This document shows, piece after piece, positions 35,790-40,674 of a stretch of DNA of 40,674 nucleotides; the stretch's first letter is position 1; every line of letters starts with the position of its first letter. The notes beneath the pieces are model-generated. The model saw nothing but the letters and a program-made list of their open reading frames with translations. It searched no databases and was not told the origin of the DNA. The DNA lies in the NCBI GenBank assembly GCA_009694185.1, contig SHVR01000021.1:1-40674 (forward strand), given 5' to 3'. Source of the DNA: Alphaproteobacteria bacterium (lineage in GTDB: Bacteria; Pseudomonadota; Alphaproteobacteria; SHVR01). A program made the position numbers and the translations under genes.

Positions 35790-37409
35790 ATGCCCAACGC
35801 CATGCCCAACGCCATGATCGTCGCCCCCCAGCCCGAGGCCGTCGAGGCGGGCGCCCTGGTCCTGATGAAGGGCGGCAACGCGGTCGATGCCGCCATGGCG
35901 TGCGCCCTCGTCCAGGGGGTGGTCGATCCCATGATGTGCGGCATCGCCGGCTTCGGCAGCATGCAGATCTACATGCCCAAGCGCGGCGTGCATCGCTGTA
36001 TCGACTTCCATGGCCGCTCGCCGGCCGCCACCCGTCCCGACATGTGGCAGGACCTGATCGCCGGCGAAACCCGGGACGGCTTCGGCTTCATCCTGGCCGG
36101 CAATGTCAATGATGTGGGCTACCAGTCGATCACCGTGCCGGGCAGCCTCAAGGCCTATTGGGAAGCCCAGACCGAGTTCGGCGCCTGGGATTGGCGGGAC
36201 GTGGTGGCGCCCGCGATCAAGGAGGCGGACGCCGGCTTCGTCGTGAAGCCGCATGTGCATTTCTTTTGGAGCCAGACCGACCAGTTGGGCCGCGTGGCCA
36301 ACCCGGACCGCCTGCGCCATACGCCGGCGGGCCGGCGCATCTTCTGCGACGCGGGCGGCAACTCCCACGGCCTCGGCGTCCGTGTGCCCATGCCCGACAT
36401 GGCGCGGACACTGCGCCGCATCCAGGCGGACGGCGCCGATGTGTTCTACACGGGCGCCATCGCCCAGGAGATCGCGGCCGACATGGCCCGCCATGGCGGG
36501 CTTGTCACGCTCGACGACCTCGCCAATTACCGGACGACGCGCGTCGACCCGCTCTGGGGCTCATATCGCGGCCTCAAGCTCGCGACCAACAATCCGCCCG
36601 GCGGCGGCATCACGCTCATCCAGATGCTGAACATCTTGGAGAATTTCGATCTGGCCGCGCTCGGCCACAACACGCCCGAATATATCCGCATCGTCGCCGA
36701 GGCGATGAAGTGCGCCACATCCGACAAGGACGCCCATGTGGGCGATCCCGCCTTCGTCGACGTGCCGGTGGCCCGCCTCACCGACAAGGCCTACGCCAAG
36801 CAATTGGCCGACGGTATCCGGGCCGGCCGCAAGGCGCATGTGGCGCGCGTCCAACACGCCAAGGAGCCGGCCGACACCACCCATATCGCGGTCGTCGACC
36901 GGGACGGCAACGCCGTCACCATGACCCATTCCTTGGGCATGCCTTCGGGCGTCGTGACCGAGGGGTTGGGCTTCATGTATAACGGTTGCATGGGCGTCTT
37001 CGATCCCCGGCCCGGCCGCGCCGGCTCGATGGCGCCGGGCAAGAGCCGTTACAGTTCCTTATGCCCGACCATCGTCTTCAAGGAGGGCCGGCCGCACCTC
37101 GTCATCGGCGCACCCGGCGGCGCGCTCATTGCGGTCGGCGTCCTGCAGGCGATCCTGAACGTCATCGATTTCGACATGGACATGCAGAACGCGGTCAGCG
37201 CGCCGCGCTTTGCCGCGACGAGCAACGCCATCGACGTGATGAACCGCATCCCGGCCTATGTGACCGACGAATTGGCCAAAGCCGGATACCCGATCGTGCG
37301 CAGCCCGCTCTCCTACGGCATCGCGGCGGTGCATGGCATCCGCGTCGACGGCCGGCGCCTGCAAGGCGGCGCCGATCCCGGCCATGACGGCATGGCGCTG
37401 ATGGTTTGA
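35790..37409 (+). CDS. Gamma-glutamyltransferase-family enzyme, cytoplasmic
   Basis: A 539-residue Ntn-hydrolase of the GGT family (PF01019), normally matured by self-cleavage before a catalytic Thr. That Thr is in DTTHIAVVDRDGNAV, about residue 364. Substrate-site segments NAVDAAMACAL and GAPGG are present. There is no signal peptide, unlike periplasmic GGT, so a cytoplasmic amidohydrolase (oxamate amidohydrolase-like or similar) is likely. The N-terminus MPNAMPNAM is a 12-base direct repeat giving three candidate starts (35790, 35802, 35814); the first follows GAGAGAG. It is divergent from the aminotransferase and may belong to the same pathway (inference). Confidence 0.88.
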   Translation: MPNAMPNAMIVAPQPEAVEAGALVLMKGGNAVDAAMACALVQGVVDPMMCGIAGFGSMQIYMPKRGVHRCIDFHGRSPAATRPDMWQDLIAGETRDGFGFILAGNVNDVGYQSITVPGSLKAYWEAQTEFGAWDWRDVVAPAIKEADAGFVVKPHVHFFWSQTDQLGRVANPDRLRHTPAGRRIFCDAGGNSHGLGVRVPMPDMARTLRRIQADGADVFYTGAIAQEIAADMARHGGLVTLDDLANYRTTRVDPLWGSYRGLKLATNNPPGGGITLIQMLNILENFDLAALGHNTPEYIRIVAEAMKCATSDKDAHVGDPAFVDVPVARLTDKAYAKQLADGIRAGRKAHVARVQHAKEPADTTHIAVVDRDGNAVTMTHSLGMPSGVVTEGLGFMYNGCMGVFDPRPGRAGSMAPGKSRYSSLCPTIVFKEGRPHLVIGAPGGALIAVGVLQAILNVIDFDMDMQNAVSAPRFAATSNAIDVMNRIPAYVTDELAKAGYPIVRSPLSYGIAAVHGIRVDGRRLQGGADPGHDGMALMV

Positions 37410-37425
37410 GCGGGGAGGCGGGCGG

Positions 37426-37545
37426 CCGTTCGAGGTCCGGGTACCCAACGCCGTGACACGGACGGCGATGGCCGAGGCGCGCACGACCAGGAAACTCAAG
37501 ACCGGCAAAAGCGCTGCCGCGCTGACGCGCCTGGCTGGTGCGTGA
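37426..37545 (+). pseudogene. DinJ/RelB antitoxin relic (C-terminal part)
   Basis: Beginning 16 bases after the GGT-family stop, the frame reads PFEVRVPNAVTRTAMAEA and continues to TGA at 37543-37545. PFxVxVPNAxTRxAMxEA is the C-terminal signature of RelB/DinJ antitoxins. The N-terminal DNA-binding half is absent; the GGT gene occupies its place. The TGA overlaps the next start as GTGA, the usual coupling of such operons. Confidence 0.7.
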
Positions 37546-37650
37546 AAGAGGTCAGGACCACCAATCAGCTTCCGCGGGAGCTAAAGCTCGCCCGTAAGCG
37601 CGGCAAAGATCTGGGCAAAATCGAGACCGTCATCGATACCCTGGCGCGGG
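37542..37650 (+). pseudogene. YafQ toxin relic (N-terminal part)
   Basis: From GTG at 37542 the frame encodes VKEVRTTNQ, then LKLARKRGKDLGKIETVI and DTLARG. This matches the start of YafQ-type mRNA interferases (xxFKxDxKxARKRGKDLxKLxxVI). The similarity stops near 37650; the open frame continues without the YafQ core (no RDHxLxGxWxGYRxCHI). The toxin is therefore truncated and inactive. With the antitoxin fragment it marks a dead toxin-antitoxin locus. Confidence 0.7.
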
Positions 37651-37918
37651 GTGCCGAACGGACCGGCGCGGCCACTTTCTCGCGCGTGGCGGACCCTTCC
37701 TTCGGCGCCGCGCCACCCCGCTCAGCCGCCCGCTGGCTCTCTTGGCGCGTGACAAGACGGCATCAAGCGGGTATAGTGTTTATAGAAATTAATATCGATA
37801 AAGGACATAGTTTGGACAGTATTTTTCGTGTTTATTGTATTTTCAAAGACTTATTGGGTTTGATTTGGCTTTCCATGGGGCTGGAAATTGCGATAAGGGA
37901 AAACTGGAGGGCCGCCTC
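37651..37918. other. Gene-free scar with an AT-rich core (37771-37905)
   Basis: After the YafQ fragment the DNA loses coding similarity. From about 37771 to 37905 composition shifts sharply to AT-rich (for example TTTATAGAAATTAATATCG near 37779-37797), unlike the GC-rich surroundings. No gene, terminal repeat or hairpin is evident. It looks like residue of imported DNA left with the toxin-antitoxin relics. It ends at the 3' end of the PcaB-like gene. Confidence 0.6.
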
Positions 37919-39274
37919 TCAGCGCCCCGCGCCCGCCGCCTTCAGCATGCGGTCGACCATGTCGCCGGCATGGCCGACATAATTGGCGGGGTCGGTGAGG
38001 CGCACCAGCTCGGTGTCGGCGAGCTTGTCGCGAATGGCCGGTGTGGCGCGCAGCGCCGCCAAGAGACTGATCCGCTCGCTGCCGGCCTTGCGGCAGGCGT
38101 CATAGACGATGTCGTGGGCGACACCCCGGCCGAGGGTAGGGGCGAGGCCCATCATCACCGCCTCGGCGACGATCAGGCCCGAGGTGATGTCGAGGTTGCG
38201 GCGCATGCGCTCGGTATCGACCTCGAGGCCGGCCAGCATGAAGCGCGCCTGGCCGAGGGCGCCCGAGGCGAGCACGAAGGCTTCTGGCACGACGATCCAC
38301 TCCACATGCCAGGGGCCGGTCGCGCGCTCGAAGTCGGCCACCATGGCGTCCATGGCCAAGCCGGCATGCTGGCGCACCAGCTTGCCGCAGGCGAGGATCA
38401 GCTCGCAGGAGATGGGATTGCGCTTCTGCGGCATGGTGCTGCTGCCGCCCCGGCCCTTGACGAACGGCTCGAAGGCTTCGCCCGCCTCGCTTGCCATCAT
38501 CAGCATGATGTCGGTCGCGATCTTGGAAAGCGTGCCCGTGACCAGGCCGAGCAGGTTGAGTGCTTCCGCGATGCCGTCGCGCGCCACATGCCAGGGCATG
38601 GCGGGCACGCCCAGGCCGAGCTCGGCCATCAGCGCGTCGCTCACCTTGAGGCCGTTGGGATGCAAGGAGGCGAGGGTGCCGGCGGCACCCGCGAACTGAC
38701 CCAGCATGACGCGCGGCCGCATCTGGCCGAGACGCTCGATATGCCGGTCGATGGAAAACAGCCAGACCGCCGCCTTGTAGCCGAAGGTGATGGGGAGCGC
38801 GTGCTGCAAATGGGTGCGCCCGGGCATCACCGCGTCCCGGTAACGCGTGGCGAGATCGGCGAGGATACCGGCAAGCGCCACCAGGTCGGCCTCGACCAGT
38901 TGGAAGGCCTCGCGCATCTGGAGGACGGTTGCCGTATCCCAGATGTCCTGGGTGGTCGCCCCCCAATGGGCATATTGGCCGGCATTGCCCTCGCAGACCC
39001 GGGCGAGCTGGTGGACGAGCGGCAGCACGGCATAGCCCACAATCTCGGTCTCGGCCTTCATGGCCGGGATATCGAGGCGCTCGAATTGGGCTTGCCGCGT
39101 GATCTCGGCGGCTGCCGCCTCCGGGATGAGGCCGAGGCGCGCTTGGACGCGGGCGAGTGCCGCCTCCACGTCGAGCATCTTCTGAAGGTAATTCTCGTCC
39201 GAGAAGACGCCGCGCATGGCGGCCGTGCCGAACAGGTCCCGAAAGAGGGCCGAGTCGATGATCGAGGACGGCAT
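37919..39274 (-). CDS. Fumarase/aspartase-superfamily lyase, PcaB-like (3-carboxy-muconate cycloisomerase type)
   Basis: A 451-residue member of the argininosuccinate lyase/fumarase superfamily. The signature GSSTMPQKRNP (about residue 277-287) is the mobile catalytic loop with the acid/base Ser. TTQDIWDTATVLQ and GRTHLQHALPITFGYK are the other two conserved regions. Overall it resembles 3-carboxy-cis,cis-muconate cycloisomerase (protocatechuate pathway) more than adenylosuccinate lyase, but no pca genes are adjacent. The gene is followed upstream by a crotonase-fold gene on the same strand (24 bases apart), so the two are probably co-transcribed and may act on the same compound. Confidence 0.88.
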   Translation of the reverse strand: MPSSIIDSALFRDLFGTAAMRGVFSDENYLQKMLDVEAALARVQARLGLIPEAAAAEITRQAQFERLDIPAMKAETEIVGYAVLPLVHQLARVCEGNAGQYAHWGATTQDIWDTATVLQMREAFQLVEADLVALAGILADLATRYRDAVMPGRTHLQHALPITFGYKAAVWLFSIDRHIERLGQMRPRVMLGQFAGAAGTLASLHPNGLKVSDALMAELGLGVPAMPWHVARDGIAEALNLLGLVTGTLSKIATDIMLMMASEAGEAFEPFVKGRGGSSTMPQKRNPISCELILACGKLVRQHAGLAMDAMVADFERATGPWHVEWIVVPEAFVLASGALGQARFMLAGLEVDTERMRRNLDITSGLIVAEAVMMGLAPTLGRGVAHDIVYDACRKAGSERISLLAALRATPAIRDKLADTELVRLTDPANYVGHAGDMVDRMLKAAGAGR

Positions 39275-39298
39275 GGCGAGTCTCCGGGCGGCCTCGCC

Positions 39299-40114
39299 TT
39301 AGCGCCCGCGGAAGACGGGTTTCCGCTTCTCGGCCCAGGCGCGAATACCCTCGCCATGATCCTCGGAGCGCCGGCAAAGCGCACTGTTTGCCTCGATTTC
39401 CGCCACGTCCATGGTGCCCGCCGCGATCTTGTTGAGGGCGCGTTTCATGCCGCGAACGGCGAGCGGCGCGTTCTCGGCAATGATGCGGGCGAGTTCGTCG
39501 ACGCGGGCTCCCAGTTGATCCGCCGGCACCACTTCGTCGAGATAGCCGATGCGATGCATCTCCAGGGTGTCGATGGGCTCGGCCGTCATGAACAGCTTCT
39601 TCGCGGCACCCAGGCCCATGCGCGTCACATAGCGCCTGAGCCCGCCCGGGTAATAGTGGATGCCGAGGCGGGCCGCCGGCATGAACATGCGGCAGCCCTC
39701 GATCCCAATCCGAAAGTCGCAGGCCAGCGCCAGGTCGGTCGAGCCGCCATAGACGCTGCCATTGAGCGCGCAGATGGTGGCGATCGGCAGTTCCTCGAGC
39801 TGGTCCGCCATGAGCTCGAAACCGCTGCCCTGCTCGGCCCTGCCGCCCGCCTTTTTCTCGGCCAGGTCGCCGATATGGTAGCCGGAGCTGAACGACTTGT
39901 TACCGGTGCCGGTCAGCACCAGCACATGCAGATCGGGGTTGGCCGCGATATCGGCGAGCATGGCGCGGATCGCGACGATATCGGCGGGCTCGACCCGGTT
40001 ATGGTGGCGCGGCCGGTTGAGGCGGATGGTGGCGCGGGCGCCAGCGATGGTCAGGATCGGTGTCGAGGTGGCGTCGACGTCGCCTGGTGGCGCGGCGGCG
40101 GCGGCGAGCGGCAT
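39299..40114 (-). CDS. Enoyl-CoA hydratase/isomerase-family protein with altered catalytic Glu positions
   Basis: A 271-residue crotonase-fold protein that normally works on acyl-CoA. The oxyanion-hole segments are visible as FSSGYHI (about 75-81) and NGSVYGG (118-124). The two hydratase glutamates are not: the first position reads STD127 instead of GCE, and the second, usually PE, reads PA148-A-R. Hydration of enoyl-CoA is therefore unlikely; isomerase, hydrolase, decarboxylase or ring-cleavage chemistry as in other crotonases is possible. The frame is open 56 codons upstream across the tRNA promoter, but the ATG at 40114 has GGGAG. It is probably co-transcribed with the PcaB-like gene. Confidence 0.88.
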   Translation of the reverse strand: MPLAAAAAPPGDVDATSTPILTIAGARATIRLNRPRHHNRVEPADIVAIRAMLADIAANPDLHVLVLTGTGNKSFSSGYHIGDLAEKKAGGRAEQGSGFELMADQLEELPIATICALNGSVYGGSTDLALACDFRIGIEGCRMFMPAARLGIHYYPGGLRRYVTRMGLGAAKKLFMTAEPIDTLEMHRIGYLDEVVPADQLGARVDELARIIAENAPLAVRGMKRALNKIAAGTMDVAEIEANSALCRRSEDHGEGIRAWAEKRKPVFRGR

Positions 40115-40182
40115 GGGTGGTCTCCCGATATTCCGTTCGGGCGACCCTAGCAGCGGTGCCTTGCCGGGGAAAGGGGGCAGCC

Positions 40183-40211
40183 TTGCCAGGGACGCGGAAT
40201 TGCTGTTAAAC
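40183..40211 (+). promoter_or_regulatory. Candidate tRNA-Val promoter (-35 TTGCCA, -10 TTAAAC)
   Basis: TTGCCA (40183-40188) and TTAAAC (40206-40211) stand 17 bases apart. Transcription would start near 40218, just before the tRNA. The boxes are imperfect, but spacing and location fit. Confidence 0.45.
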
Positions 40212-40225
40212 GCCCCATCCCTGGC

Positions 40226-40300
40226 GGGCGCGTAGCTCAGTGGTAGAGCACTGTGTTGACATCGCAGGGGTCGCAAGTTCAATCCTTGCCGCGCCCACCA
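40226..40300 (+). tRNA. tRNA-Val (anticodon GAC)
   Basis: A full cloverleaf is visible: acceptor GGGCGCG/CGCGCCC, D arm GCTC-AGTGGTA-GAGC, anticodon stem CTGTG/CGCAG (one G-T pair), loop TTGACAT giving anticodon GAC, and a 5-base variable loop. The T arm is GCAAG-TTCAATC-CTTGC, with an encoded CCA end. GAC reads GUC/GUU valine codons. Confidence 0.97.
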
Positions 40301-40674
40301 TCTACACTATTGGACCGTAACGGTATTTTGTATGAGTGGCCGCGACTATCGCGGACGGCTTGGCGCATAAGCTACAGCCAAGCTACAGCGCGGACCAAAT
40401 TCGGCCAAGGAAACAGGCCGACCGCCGCACATGGCCCAGCTGTCGGTCTCCTCGCAGATATTGAGCGTATCGAGGGGACCGCTGAGGGCACCGGATGGTC
40501 GCTATAGGAGAGTCCGTGGTCAATACTGTGAAATCGCGTCCAACCGTGACCCCACCCTCAGGTGGCCTCAAGCCATTGGAAGAACGATAAGATTGACTGC
40601 ATTTGAGGGGTCACGGTTGGACGCGAAACGCGACCCCTCCGGAATCGACTATTCTCCAATGAACACAATGTGTT
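40301..40674. other. Gene-free window end downstream of tRNA-Val
   Basis: No convincing gene is seen in these 374 bases. A weak hairpin ACCG-TAA-CGGT followed by ATTTTG (40314-40328) may end the tRNA transcript. A direct repeat GCTACAGC occurs twice near 40371-40389. The DNA next to a tRNA 3' end is a common integration site, and the loss of coding sequence plus the inverted repeat below suggest mobile-element debris, though no integrase is present. Confidence 0.5.
40534..40626. repeat. 20-bp perfect inverted repeat, possible mobile element ends
   Basis: TCGCGTCCAACCGTGACCCC (40534-40553) and its exact complement at 40607-40626 enclose 53 bases. A second nested pair, GAGGGGTC (40605-40612) with GACCCCTC (40632-40639), overlaps the right arm. 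The arms are too long for chance. A miniature transposon, an IS fragment or a strong hairpin are all possible; I do not recognise a known IS end. Confidence 0.75.

Noticed and set aside
37835..40150. 771-codon plus-strand open frame across the PcaB-like and crotonase genes
   Set aside because: It spans two genes with recognised catalytic motifs on the other strand and shows only His/Asp/Gly-rich shadow sequence.
40662..40674. AACACA-A-TGTGTT palindrome at the window end
   Set aside because: It is cut off by the window edge with no gene in view, so an operator cannot be supported.

Overview
The window is GC-rich DNA (well above 60% G+C by eye) from an alphaproteobacterium, probably Rhodospirillales-like. 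The signs are a CIRCE-controlled groES-groEL operon next to a usg gene, a COX15-type heme A synthase, a short alphaproteobacterial-style pyrE, and catabolic genes of the TauD, ACMSD, LivFGHMK, DUF169, SMP-30 and PcaB-like families. Genes are dense, spacing is short, and several neighbours overlap by 4 bases (ATGA). This placement is inference; no 16S rRNA gene is present.

Layout: 1-3956 holds two TauD/TfdA dioxygenases flanking a Tim44-domain protein and an ACMSD-type amidohydrolase. 3961-6166 is the groESL operon (minus strand) with a rho-independent terminator, a promoter and a CIRCE operator. 6320-10476 has usg and a branched-chain-amino-acid-type ABC importer with a fused LivH-LivM permease and no LivF. 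10571-16871 has a 1161-residue iron-sulfur flavoprotein, heme A synthase carrying an in-frame palindromic repeat, an SDR without the usual catalytic Tyr, and a DUF169 protein. 16950-21894 has a small Lys-rich exported protein, a hydrolase-like lipoprotein with Ala at the nucleophile position, nth, an EI24 membrane protein fused to a lipoprotein-like domain, pyrE, an SMP-30 protein and an orphan HTH protein. 21941-30991 is a four-gene RND efflux operon (MdtA-MdtB-MdtC-outer membrane factor). 31154-35694 has a VOC protein, a Nudix hydrolase and the operon of greatest interest. 35790-40300 has a gamma-glutamyltransferase-family enzyme, relics of a DinJ-YafQ toxin-antitoxin pair in an AT-rich scar, a PcaB-like lyase, a crotonase-fold protein and tRNA-Val(GAC). 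The last 374 bases carry no gene but hold a 20-bp perfect inverted repeat.

The most interesting system is at 32339-35694 on the minus strand: a class III aminotransferase, a thioredoxin-like/uncharacterised-domain fusion protein, and a gene that looks broken by a TGA at 32584-32582. The reading frame continues unchanged after the TGA and encodes the UGSC motif (Sec-Gly-Ser-Cys). A hairpin begins 12 bases past the TGA with G and U in its apical loop, so I read it as a 176-residue selenoprotein with Sec96 and a bacterial SECIS element. It is packed 10 bases behind the thioredoxin-like gene, which suggests a redox pair. Just downstream lie the two ends of an SDR gene whose middle has been deleted, so this operon was once longer. 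No selA, selB, selC or selD lies in the window; the reading predicts they exist elsewhere in the genome.
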